The notes below the pieces were generated by a model. It did not search any database. It was not told where the DNA came from and saw nothing but the letters and a program-made list of their open reading frames with translations. A stretch of 64,000 bases of DNA from assembly GCA_015680685.1 (NCBI GenBank), contig MNCI01010819.1, positions 106,283 to 170,282 of the forward strand, read 5' to 3'. Position numbers and translations under genes: made by a program. The stretch comes from Gnetum montanum. Lineage: Eukaryota; Streptophyta; Gnetopsida; Gnetales; Gnetaceae. Each line of letters begins with the position of its first letter. Within the stretch, counting starts at the first letter, position 1. Shown here in pieces: positions 1 through 10,750 of the stretch.

Positions 1-46
1 GAACTGACCAAGTAATAGTATTACAAGTTGGGATGACATGAAGAAT

Positions 47-352
47 NAATTTGAGCCATATCCCTTAAATTTGATACAAACAACCTACAACCTTGATCTT
101 GATGTTGAATATTTGCATGAGCTAAAGCTAACTCAAACATGTGAATATATTCTTAAGCTAAATAAGCTTTTCTAGGAATGAAAGGCTTAGGCAAATATTT
201 GTAAACTACCTTAGGAATATCATTGTAATTTTGAAATCCTAATGGTGTAACTCTTTGCCAAGGATTTGTCATCCTATTCCTTTGGATAATTGAACTCTTA
301 GAATTTGTATATCTTCTCTTATAAATCAATAAACCAGATATAATGGGTGATC
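47..352 (-). pseudogene. Retrotransposon gag-like fragment
   Basis: On the minus strand one frame with a single internal stop reads like the N-terminal part of a plant retroelement gag. A proline/arginine-rich stretch (RMTNPWQRVTPLGFQNYND) is followed by ALAHANIQHQD and CRLFVSNLRDMAQ, which resembles the gag core pattern of a Cys, LF..SL and an aromatic. It abuts the P450 fragment. It is too short to assign to Ty1/copia or Ty3/gypsy, and position 46 is an N. The call is an inference from composition and one motif. Confidence 0.35.
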
Positions 353-440
353 TTCTTTATCTTCTAGTTTTCACTCCACTACTTATTCCCAATTTAAAAA
401 CCTTCTTTGACTGTTCTTCTTCTTATGAAGAATCAGTCTT

Positions 441-739
441 AGAATCAACCGTTCACCGTTCATGAATAAACTGGAGTTGCTAAGGTAGTCGCCCAACATG
501 TCTTGGAATCGTTGTCATTTCACGAACGTCTGGTAATGCATCTGCAGAATGTGGTGCAAGTTGCCGGTGTCACAGGTTACGATGAAGCGTAGCCCTAGGC
601 CCCAAACTTGGAACGTGCCACCGCTGTTACGGAGTAGCTCCGATAACCAGTCGTGAAGTTTTTGGTGGTGAAACAACAAGGAAGGCAACATGCCTAGCAC
701 CAACCACGCAATAAGTGGCGCTGAGCCACTCTGGTTCAA
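441..739 (-). pseudogene. Cytochrome P450 fragment, CYP86-clan-like N-terminal region
   Basis: About 100 codons in one minus-strand frame with a single in-frame TGA after residue 74. The segment MLPSLLFHHQKLHDWLSELL, then SGGTF, FIVTCDTGNLHHIL and RFQDMLGDYLSNS, matches the N-terminal part of CYP86/CYP94/CYP96-type fatty-acid hydroxylases: helix A, the beta-1 strands and the conserved 'VTCDPxNVHHIL' region. The membrane anchor before it and everything after 'NGERL', including the I helix, ExxR and haem cysteine, are absent, so it cannot be functional. It sits inside a TGTTGG-family element, so it looks like captured cargo. The subfamily is not resolvable. Confidence 0.75.
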
Positions 740-1114
740 TGAAAAGAGTTTAGACTTATTTACTGAACTTTTACTTGCTTACGCGGATATAACATTTTCA
801 AACTATTTTCTATGACTCGTAAAATCTCCTCTGCCGAGAAATCAATGTTCTGGAAAGCTTTCATAGAGAAATGACACTGGATTTTGCTTTCCTTTTATCC
901 TCCTGTTTGTTTGTTTTTTTTTTAAAGGCTCATCCACATCAATCCAAACGAGACCTCCAGGATTATGTATATCAAAAACATGACAACCATCATCTTTTTC
1001 ATTTGAATATTTGTTTCGTTTGTGTATACACAAACGATGGAAGTATGGCAAAATTAATATCATTCATATTTTTATCACTTTTGCTATTCCATGAAATGGC
1101 CAAATGTGCCAACA

Positions 1115-2181
1115 CTTCTACTGCCAAGTGTGACCATATCATCACACTAAAATGGCAAAGCAAAAATTCTAGGAACTCCTGTGCTCTTGACCAAAACCAT
1201 ACCACCTGATGAGCCACACATGTCTCTAGTGTAGGTACATTTGGCATAGGTTCACTCATACAATACAAGATACCCACCAGCTCAACCACGATGAGGATGG
1301 GTTTCAACAAAACCTTGTGGTCACAACAGCAACAAGAGGAGAATTTTAACATTAGATACAAAAAAATGCATAAAATTTATACTTGGCACATTAGAAAAAC
1401 TCTTATCTTCCCTGATAAGCCTTGTCGGAAAGGGACATCGGCATACCCATCTAACGTGCCTAATCCCAAATGGGGCATAGCACTATTGTCTACATGAAAA
1501 CATTACAACTTCAAAAAAATCAAAAACATTTCTAACTGTTGGTTACGCATCCCCTAGAACCTAACCTTAACAAAATTTTAAAATTTTTTCAACTGTTAGT
1601 TATGCTCCTCGTAGAGTGTAACTCTTGAAAATTTTAAAAACAAAATTTGAAGTGTTGGCTACACTCCCTATAAAGCATAACAATTGCAAAAATTTCAAAG
1701 TGTTCAAAACACTCCCTGCAAAGTGTAACACTTGAAAATGTCAAAAAATTCCTAATTATTGACTATGCTACCTGCAGAGCGTAACACTTAAAAATCAAAA
1801 TTTTTCTAATGTTTTTTTTTTTTGTCACACTCTCAAAAGCATATCCTAGCATGACAACCGTGACCCTCGCAATCGCCCTACCCAAACCGTTACACACTGG
1901 TGCTTAGCACTACTTAACCCTAACTATTACGCTTTGTTCAAAACCTTCCCAGCCTTACATCCCATGCAATCCATGATCCACTATGACCTTAAATTGGTAA
2001 TCCTATGGCTAATCAAGGTCCCAAATTTATTTTACACCCTTACTTAGCTAATCCCACAACTGCACAGTTAGGCAAATTTACATGGCATTTTTCTCTTTAT
2101 TTTATGCATTTTACTTTATTAGGATCGGTGCCGCTTGAAATTTTTCTGGTTGTTTTGCAGGATTCTTAGAAAGATTGCAGC
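1115..2181 (+). other. Leader of Tat element A, no coding seen
   Basis: No convincing gene. From about 1490 to 1860 there are degenerate units of roughly 50-60 bp with an A/T-rich stretch, 'TTCTAACTGTTGG' and a 'GTAACAC/GCTACACTCC' segment, the same type of unit seen at 8890-9090 and 10270-10420 before pol of element B. Just before the pol ATG (2182) there are two acceptor-like sites, TTGTTTTGCAG at about 2160 and ATTGCAG at about 2180. The left part (1115-1490) is not recognised. Confidence 0.45.
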
Positions 2182-4929
2182 ATGAGTGCATACGAGCATA
2201 TTCATTTGCCCTTGGTCTTGATTGGACCTTATGGCAATTCCATGAGATGCATAAACACTGAACTCCTAGACTTTGAGCCCATGGCTTATGACACAAACGT
2301 AGCATCCCTAGAGACATCTCTAGATTGGCCAGACCATCTAGCTAGAGCTCTAGACTTAGAGGTAGGTGATATAACCAAGGATCCTCTCGTTGAAGTCCCT
2401 GTAGTAACATGTAAAGGTGAGGCATAGACATTGAAGCTTAGTTTCTTGTTAGAGCCTCAAATAAAACAAAGCATCTCAAAAGTCCTCAATGATAATGTCA
2501 AGGCATTCGCATGGTCCTATGAGGACATGCCAAGCCTAAACCCTCACATAATACAACACAACATTATCCTTGATCCTCATGTAAAGCCAGTCAAGTAGAA
2601 AGCTCGCAAGGTCAAACCTGAGGTGGCATTGACAATTCGCAATGAAATCACTAAGCTTTACAAAGTTGGTTTCATTCGAGCAGTTGACTACGGTGACTAG
2701 GTTTCAAACATTGTAGTTGTCCCTACGAAAAACAAAAGTATATGCATTTGCATAGACTTTCAAGACCTGAATAAGGAAACCATTAAAGATGATTTTCCAT
2801 TGCCTAGTATTGACCAACTCATCAATACTATGGCTGGTCATGCCTTGTTGTCCTTCATGGACAGTTTCTCATGGTACAACCAAATTTGGACCAACCTAGA
2901 GCACCAGCTCAACACCACCTTCATGACTTCTTGGGGTACATTTTGCTATACAATGATGCCTTTTGGACTAAAGAACATAGGAGCAACCTATCAGTGTGCA
3001 ATGAAATATATCTTTAATGATTATCTAATAGACTTGCTCAATGACTACGTCAATGATATAGTAGGTAAGTCCAAGATAGCTCATCACCACGTAGATGACT
3101 TGGACCATGTCCTCAAACGTTGCCTTAAACATGACCTTAGGCTAAACCCTAAGAAGTGTGTCTTTGACATCAAGACCAGTCGCATGCTAGGCTTTGTAGT
3201 ATCCAAAGAAAGTATATGTGTAGACCCCAATAAGATTAAGGCTATCATCAAATTAGCACCATCGGAAAATCTTAAGGAGCTATGTAGGTTGCAAGGCAAA
3301 TTACAAGTCATACATAGGTTTATCGCAAGGTTGATTGATAAGTTTCAACCAATGAAAAATTTTCTCAAAAAGGAAACCCACTTTGAGTGGACAACTCAAT
3401 GCCAAGAGGCACTTGATAACCTCAAAAAATAGCTAGCTCAACTTCCAACAATCTACCCTCTGCAAGGAGATAAGCCATTCTACATTTACCTTGCAACCTT
3501 AGACACGTCCATCACTTCTTTCCTTTGCCAAAGTGAGACAATGACTCGGAGGTCCCTATTTACTACTTAAGCCATGCGTTAGTGGCCAATGAGAAAAAAT
3601 ACAACAATGTGGAGAAGACTTGCCTCACCCTAGTTTTCGCACTCAAAAAATGGAGGCATTATTTTTTCTACAGTTAGGTACTCTAGGTGATTACTACAAA
3701 CATATATGAAAGTAGCCAAATTGCACGGTGGAAGGTAATAACCGTGAAGTTTGACCTACACCACATAGCACAAGCATCCACAAAGGATCAAGCAATAGTC
3801 GCACAACTCACAGCTTCACCCATAGACAATCAAGCAACAATAGATTCGGAATTCCTAGATGAGCACGTCAATAGCATAAGCCAAGTGCCTACAAACTTTG
3901 AGGTAGTTTTGCACTCTGATGGTGTTTCAACCTCATAAGGAGGTAGTGTTGCTGTCGTCATCACATTTTCCTCCAAGGATATTTGACCCTTTTCATATCA
4001 CTTTGCATTTCCTTGCACAAACAACGTAGTGGAGTATGAAGGTCTCATGAGAGGTGTCTTAGCAACTCATGATTTAGGAATCCAAAACATAGCAATCTGA
4101 GGTGATTCACAGCTTGTTGTCAACCAAATTACAGAGGTTTATGCTTGCAAAGCACAACATTTAAAACCTTACTATGACTTGGAAAAACACCTACTCAAAC
4201 AGTTTGCAATCATAAATGTCCAACATATTCCCCATAATGAGAACACCATTACTAATTCATTAGCCACTTTATCCTTTAGCATAGTGCCCAACATGTTTTC
4301 TACCTTACCCGCTTTGATAACAGATTGCACTAAACCTACTATTCAAACAACAAGCATTGCATCCATAGCCGCGACAAGCACATCTCACGCCTAGGAGTGG
4401 TATGACAATATTAAGATGTACCTCCAATAGGGTGAGCCTCCGCAACACCTAACCTCTACCCAAAAGGATGTACTGCAAAATTGATCATGACAATACATCC
4501 TTGTAGGTGATAGCACCTTATGTTGCAAATCCTACATGATCTAAAGTAATGTTGTCTCTTGAATTGTAGGTCCCATCACTCTACATGATCCTCTCAAGCT
4601 TCATTGATGAGGTTCAGAATAATGAGTTGAGAATCATTGACCTCAACACTATAAAGGAGGAGTGCATGCAAACACTTGATTGCATCAAGTGGTTCTAGGA
4701 AAAGCAACAACAAAAACATCAACACAATCAACATCAACGCCTGATCAAGAAAGGGGACCTGGTCCTCAAGGTCATTCACGAACCTGTGGATAAATTCTCA
4801 ACTAACTAGGAAGGGCCTTTCTTGTTCATAAAGGCCTACGATAATGGAGCATTCAAGCTTACTAATCTAGATGATAATGAGTTTACCAATCTAATCAACT
4901 AGTCGTACCTGAAGCTATACTACATGTAG
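2182..4929 (+). pseudogene. Ty3/gypsy Tat-lineage pol A (RT-RH-aRH-INT C-term), decayed
   Basis: The N-terminal part (MSAYEHIHLP...) is followed by a Tat-type 'AWSYEDMPSLNP' segment, then RT from about 2600 to 3430 (ICICIDFQDLN, PLPSIDQL, GTFCYTMMPFGLKN). The RT catalytic box reads YVNDIV instead of YVDD. RNase H (about 3430-3680) is damaged. A second RNase H of archaeal type follows (about 3880-4290; LHSDGVSTS, CTNNVVEYEGL, VQHIPHNEN), the hallmark of the Tat lineage. The integrase zinc finger and catalytic core are missing: at about 4515-4564 the sequence jumps to the integrase C-terminal domain (KKGDLVLKV, EGPFLFIKAYDNGAFKL), ending in TAG at 4927. There are many stops, mostly TAG. No gag precedes it. 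Confidence 0.88.
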
Positions 4930-4971
4930 TACTCAATGTCGCACTGATGACAAAGCAAGGTAAGCAAACGT

Positions 4972-5345
4972 CCGCTATGACATTAAACTAGCACAGAACA
5001 TCTACTATGATGTTAAACTAGCATAGAATATCCTTGGGCTATGACATTAAACTAGAACCCATAGCATAGCCCGCTATGATCTTAAACTGGTGATCCATCA
5101 TCCACTGCAACGTTAAACTAGAATAGTGATCTGCTAGGACCTTAAACTAGCATAACACAATCTACCAAGACCTTAAACTGGGTTCACAATCTACTAGGAC
5201 CTTAAACTAGCATAGCACGGTCTGCTAGGATCTTAAATTGGGTTCACGGTCTGCTAGGTCCTTAAACTAGCATAGCATGCAGTCTACCAAGACTTAAAAC
5301 TAGGTTCATAGTTCAGCATCCATAGTTCAACAAGCATAGTTCTAC
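4972..5345 (+). repeat. Minisatellite downstream of pol A
   Basis: About ten degenerate units of roughly 33-48 bp share the core GCTANGACNTTAAACTAGCA, alternating with CTGCTAGGACCTTAAACT and 'GGGTTCAC' variants. The same family occurs at 14236-14690, 10483-10590 and, inverted, at 35815-35965. Minisatellites in the untranslated parts of Tat/Ogre-like elements are known from angiosperms. Confidence 0.8.
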
Positions 5346-5418
5346 AGACAAGCGAGCACGAATACTTCCAACCATTCGTCACCTACTCACACCTCTTAGG
5401 TAGGGTGGGATGGGGCAT

Positions 5419-8400
5419 TGTAGTTCCAAAATGAAGTTCACATTGTCAAGGAAAAACCCTCTAGAACATTCACAACATCATTGTCCTCAACATCTTGTGA
5501 TCTTCTAGAGATGCCTTTAGGCATCTTGCTGATCTTTTGAAGCTACCACCACAGGCTCTTACAGTTAGCATCACTTGTTAGAGAACCAGTGATACTATGG
5601 CCCAACCACAGCACTACCATCCTCTAGCCCTCACCATTGCCTAGGCTAGGAAGAGCATCCAATAAGTTAGCCCCTTACCAGTCTGTTGGGTTTCCTAACT
5701 CTTGTCCTTGGTGAGGACTCCCAAGCACCTACATCACCAACACCTTTAGCCACCTAGATGCTCACTTCTGGTGTGGCTACTAGAGCTTTTGTAGCTTGTT
5801 GTCATAGGCGCTCGCACTAGCCTTCCTGCTTTCAACACTGCATGCACCTACAACTGACACAACATTCATGGCCCTTGCAGTGCCCTAGCAAACAGGAGTT
5901 TTCTTTCATCTCACATGGTGTGCTTGTTTTTCTTATTTTCTCTATGTTGTGTTTGTAGGATGAAGCCTTAGTGACAGTTGTTCAAAGGTGCATTTCAATT
6001 TGGTGGTAAGTCACCACACTGCTCTTATGTGTCCACTTTGACTCACCAAGTTACTTAAGTGTGCATATCCCTATTATCTTGCTATAACCTATTTACATTT
6101 TCCTTTTTACCTTACACTCCTCCTCACATCCCCTGCAAGCTTCTCTAATGCCCATGGTACCTTTCCTTTAGTCAAATGTAGAACTCATGATAGAAGTAAT
6201 GCAACTCGTCCCATGGGAAGCCTTTGTGGGCTAGTCAAAGCCCAAGCGGATGTAACGCAACTCATCCTAGGGAGGAAACACCTATTCTACAAATGTGACA
6301 CAGTTGCCTCTAAACATTTTGTCAAGTAGTGTGTAGTCCACTCGGCAACAAACATCTCCTAGTTCCAAAAAAAAAGACGAGACAAGAGAAGAAAATATTT
6401 CAAAAACAAAAAAATAGAACAAAACAAGTACCCAAGCAAAAAAAAGGGGGCGTAAGAAAAGTTATCATTTTGAAACTGGTCTAACCCTAGATTGACCATC
6501 TCATAAGCACTTCGACAAGAGGTTGAAATCTTAGCAGCAAGCCATCCCCGTACAGCGACTCCCTCACAAAAATTCCAAGGAGGGATCACAACTTGGCAAC
6601 AAGCCATCATGGTGTCGCATCCCGTAAGCACATGCATAATGAGCATCCTTCCCACTTCTTATCCTTTAATCCATCTCCTTAACCTACTCCCTACCATACT
6701 TTTTTCCTTTAGCACTCTTAAGCACAGTGAGGCATTGTCTAATTGGGCACTAATGAGCAATGTTGGTGTCTTGTTTGTCATGGTGTTTTGTATTCTTTAT
6801 CGACATCTCTCAGGCTAATCCTCCAGACATCAACAAATAGGGGCCAATGAAACACCATCAATTTTTAGCTTCAACACTTTGATTGCAATTTTGTCTAAGT
6901 GTCAAAACTTGGCAAATTTTTCTATGTGTGGGTGCTACGCTTCCCAGTGTAGTTAAGGTAGCATGCATCAAGGCTTGTTCTGCAAGATTTTCTAAGTGTC
7001 AGTAGTAGTTGCATGGAAATTCTTCTAAGTGTCCTACTATGCTCCCCATCGTAGCCAGTGTAGCACTCACTTCCATGGCCAGTTTTCCTAAGTGCCAAGC
7101 TAGAAGTTGTCAGGGTTTCTTGGGAAGAATGAAATAGTTCAAAAAATTTTCTATCTCCTAGGTTGTCACCCTTGCTAAACTCCCTAGTGTAGCCAGCATA
7201 GCACATGTTCTAGTGGCTAGTTCATCTAAGTGCTAAGCTAGAGGCTGCTAGGATTTCTTGAGATGGAAAAAATAGTTTAGCAAATTTTCTATCTGTTGGG
7301 TTGCTATGCTCTGCTACGCTCCCCAACATAGCCAACATAGCACACTTTTCAATGCCTATTTTTGCCAAAGTGTTAAGTAAGAAGATGTCAAGCTAGATTA
7401 ACATGAAAGGGATATTTGACAAATTTTCTAACTCCCGAGGCTACCTCTCCTACTTCATCCCAAAGCGTAGCCAGCATACCATGAAGGAAAACTACAAATT
7501 CTATCAAATTTTGGCTAAGTATACTTACTACACTCAGAGGGTAGCCGCGTAGTTAATGTAGGACATCAAAATTTTTCAAAATTTCACTAAGTGTTGCATT
7601 ACACTCTAGAGCGTACCCAGCTTGACACTAAAGAAAAGTCTCCGACAGCCTCCAAAAGCCTCCAGAACTCAATATTGGCTTTCCTCTCAGCTCTGACATT
7701 CGTCCAACAAGCAAGATTAGTAATTTGTATCTATTTTGCATCCCCATTGGTCCCCAAATTTTTCCTATGCTTGATCCTACTCAAAAGAGGGGAAGACGTA
7801 GTCCTAGAGCATAGCCTCCAAGTTGCACTGTTTTGCATTATTTGTGGGTACATTGCGATCTTTCAAATCCTAGCACATGTAGTCTTGGTAGTGTGGTCAT
7901 AATTTAGTAGTCTCTGAGGACTTGTTGCAGTTCTTTTGAGTGTAACACTTTGCTACTCCCATGGGAGCATAGCAAAGTTTAGTGTAACCCCATCTAACCC
8001 TCATTGCCACGTGTCACCTGATTTGCATTTCACACTAACCCTAATTCCATGTGGCACCTAATTTGCATTGCATGCTAAACCTAGCCCTATCAAGACCCCT
8101 ACTCTCAGCATCTTAGGGTTGGTAAAATCAAAAGAACATTGAGCATTTTAACTTTCTGAGTATCACTAGCACTCTCGCACCTGAGCTTTGCACCTTGGCA
8201 CCTCCCAAAATGCAATCCAACATTGCACCCAGAAAACATGGCAACAACCAACCTAGTAGGTTTAGTCCCCATGATAGCCATCAATTCCATGTCCTAGACT
8301 TCCCAAAGATTGTGACTACACTGCTACGCTACCACTATGCCTGCCTATACACCGTGTACCATTCTCACCTCTTTTACTGCAATAGCTATGCTCCCCCATT

Positions 8401-8762
8401 CAGGGTGGTGCACTTTTGTTCTCAATTTTCGTTGCATTTCTCAAGAATTTCTCTTTGGTATTCATCATAACACTCATCTTCTCTCACTATTTCATACATG
8501 TTTACATGCTTACATTGTTTTTTTCAGACCAGGACACCCTGCTACACTCTAGCTTAGTCAGCCCTGATGCTTGCACATAACACTGGATAAACCCCTCTCA
8601 CACACAGTCTTCCTAACACCTCGTAAGTCCCTGTCTGATCGACAAGACCATTCAAGGCACCTCATTTCCATTTTCTAGCACAACCCTCACAAAGACTTGC
8701 GATTATTTTGTATGCCCACTAACCTCTGAGTGTTCCATCCACCAATGTTTTCGGTCATCACA
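5419..8762 (+). mobile_element. Tat LTR shared by regions A and B (3344 bp)
   Basis: The left end is TGTAGTTCC after a purine tract (GGGTGGGATGGGGCAT); the right end is ...GGTCATCACA. It aligns along its length with the LTR at 14781-20967 once the 2966 bp insertion there is removed: same start, the 'GTAACACAACTCGTCC' region, hairpin repeats and the 'CGACAAGACCATTC' block near the end. The expected TATA site is decayed (CCTATCAAGA near 8088, where the sister LTR has CTATAAATAC). It acts both as the 3' LTR of A and the 5' LTR of B. No TSD pairs with the outer end of B, as expected after recombination. I see no gene in it; short frames here are chance. Confidence 0.72.
6880..7640 (+). repeat. 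Stem-loop repeat array in the Tat U3
   Basis: Roughly eight degenerate units of 70-110 bp each combine 'AAATTTTTCTAAGTGTC' with an inverted pair such as CTACGCTCCC ... AGCGTAGCC. The array is matched at 19370-19900 in the sister LTR, where one unit is the perfect palindrome CTATGCTCTAGAGCATAG (19855-19872). A related strong inverted repeat, CTTTGCTACTCCCATGGGAG followed by CATAGCAAAG, lies at 7948-7977, just upstream of the decayed TATA site. Confidence 0.65.
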
Positions 8763-10750
8763 CATAGCATTAGCATTTCATATCACATGTGAGTGCATTT
8801 TGCATTGTCATGATTTACATGTTTTAGCAATTTGGCATTGTTTTGATTTGCAAGTTTATCATTACCACAATTTTTAGCATGATTGACACCTTACATCTGG
8901 CAAAAAAATTTTAAATTTTTTCTAACTCTGGGCTACCTCCGAGAGCGTAGCCCGAGAATGCAAAAAATTTTCTAACTATCAATTACACTCCCCGAGGAGC
9001 ATAGCCTTCCAAAACTTAGAGAAAATTCTAACTATTGGCTATGTAGCCCTCAAAAAATTCAAAATTTTGCAAAAGCGAAACTAACTATTTAACATTACAT
9101 CTTACGCACCCTGCACCTCTTCTCACCACACCTCCTACCACCATGATCGTGGCTCCTGCAGTCATGCCATCGAGCATTCCCCACACCACTACCCTACCCT
9201 ATGCTCTACCATGGCCTTTGTCGCATGCTCTACCTCATGAGCAATGATGACCATCAAACTCTCATCCCTACTGCACTCCCATCAAGTAAAGAAAATGATG
9301 TCAATCCCTAGCAGTGCCCTCACCCCATGGTGATCACTCATGGCCACCGCTAGCACTGTCACCCTTGCCCTACACATGCCTAGAGAAAAAATCGAAAAAA
9401 AGAGGGGAAAATTAAAGTAGTGGGTAAACCCTCTGCCACATGCCCACCCCATGGGTGGCAGCCCTAGGGTTGCTGCCTAAACCCTCATCACTACCTCATG
9501 AAGGGTAGAAATTTTTCTAAAAGAAAAAGAAAAGGAGGGAAGGTCACACCAAAAGCTTGGGTAGCAAGCTGTTGTGCCTTAGCCTCATGGGCGATGAGTC
9601 CAAAGCATTGCCAAAGCCCCAATTTCCTGCCCCATGTGCCAAAAAGAAAAGTAGTAAAAATAATAATAAAATTTTTTCTTTCTTCTCTAGTCTGCCACAA
9701 GCCTGCCGCCTTCTATTTTTGGCAACATCGACCACCATAGTGGCCACAATCGCCTCAACATGAACCTTCACGTCCATCGTTGTTCCATGTGCAAAACCCT
9801 CATCCCATGCACTCCCTCCCTACCATGACAGGGCACCACCAACAAACCTACACGAAAATGAAACCCCTCTAACATGTGCATCCTTTTCCCATGGCCATGG
9901 TAGCCCTAGATGGCCATGATGGCTACTACCCTACCAAGGTAGAATGTCACCAACATATTCAACCCTCAACCCCAGTGCCTAAGTATAAAGCCAAAAAATG
10001 CAGGAAACGGAAAAGGGGGGTGAGCATAGTCAAGGTACCTAGTAGTCAGTGGTGCCCTTCACTTCTCCATGCGTGTCCATGGTAGGTGTCCCAAGACTTT
10101 CTCTCTCTTGTCCATGTTGGCCAAACTGAGGTGCCAACGTCCACTTCGATGCAACATTCTAGTGACTACGCTCTTGCAACCATGCTATGCTTGGAAAGTT
10201 CATTTTTACCTTTGACAATGAAAAATTCATCAAGGGTAAAATGCACTTTTATACCCCTAGGGACTGCTTAAATTTTTACGTACCTAGGACTACACTCAAT
10301 AGTGTAGAGCATAGTTAGGTGTAAGCATAGTCACTAAAGTTAGAAAAATTTTTAATTTTTCTAGTTATCTCCAAACTTAGAAAAATTTTAAATTTTTCTG
10401 GTCATCCAATGAATGCCCCAGCCAATTTTGCTTTCTTGATGCACCGAACCTCGTTTCAATAATGCATTTAGCACATCAAATATTTTCTATGACATTAAAC
10501 TAGCATCCAACAGTCTGCTAAGACCTTAAACTGGTACTTCACAATATGCTAAGACCTTAAACTGGCAACCCCATAGCCTATCGAGGCCTAAAACCAACCC
10601 ACACATCCCTCACATTTAAAATCACATTTACATACTTAGGCAAGATTTTATCACATTTTTTTCTTTAACTATGCATATTTCTCTCATTCAAACAAGTGTA
10701 TCTTGACATTTTTTTTATTGTTTTTGTAGGATTATTGCAGGATTTACAAC
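8763..10750 (+). other. Leader of Tat element B, no gag seen
   Basis: Two kilobases between the LTR end and the pol ATG. No gag or protease could be recognised in any frame; the short frames around 9490-9780 on both strands have no motif. It contains hairpin-type units (8890-9090 and 10270-10420), a G-poor CCT/ACC-rich stretch (9100-9480) and three minisatellite units at 10483-10590. No clear primer-binding site follows 8762. Confidence 0.5.
10715..10750 (+). promoter_or_regulatory. Candidate splice acceptors just before pol B
   Basis: A T-rich tract is followed by TTTTTGTAG and, 10 bases later, ATTGCAG, then GATTTACAAC and the pol ATG at 10751. Element A has the same arrangement (TTTTGCAG ... 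ATTGCAG before 2182). Ogre-type Tat elements are known to splice an intron between protease and RT; this site would suit such an acceptor, but the donor was not identified. Confidence 0.4.

Larger units (their letters stand above)
1..1114 (-). mobile_element. TGTTGG-family element, copy a (cut by window start)
   Basis: Read on the minus strand, this begins at 1114 with TGTTGGCACATTTGGCCATT, the same first 28 bases (to CATGGAA) as the complete element at 16316-19281. After that the two diverge completely. This copy holds a P450 fragment (441-739) and a gag-like stretch (about 47-352). The other end lies outside the window, so length and target duplication cannot be seen; the five bases after the end are CTTCT. 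Whether this is an LTR with a variable interior or another kind of TG...CA-ended element is unresolved. Confidence 0.55.

Noticed and set aside
4972-5345. CRISPR-like spacing of short repeats
   Set aside because: Repeats are degenerate, spacers vary and are related to each other, and the context is a plant retroelement.
5935-6015. Splice acceptor (TTGTGTTTGTAG) and donor (GGTGGTAAGTC) pair inside the Tat LTR as an exon
   Set aside because: The acceptor is conserved in the sister LTR at about 15400 but the donor is not, and no coding sequence lies between them.
9490-9780. Overlapping frames on both strands
   Set aside because: Short, no domain, low-complexity lysine/leucine-rich translations; no support from the sister element.
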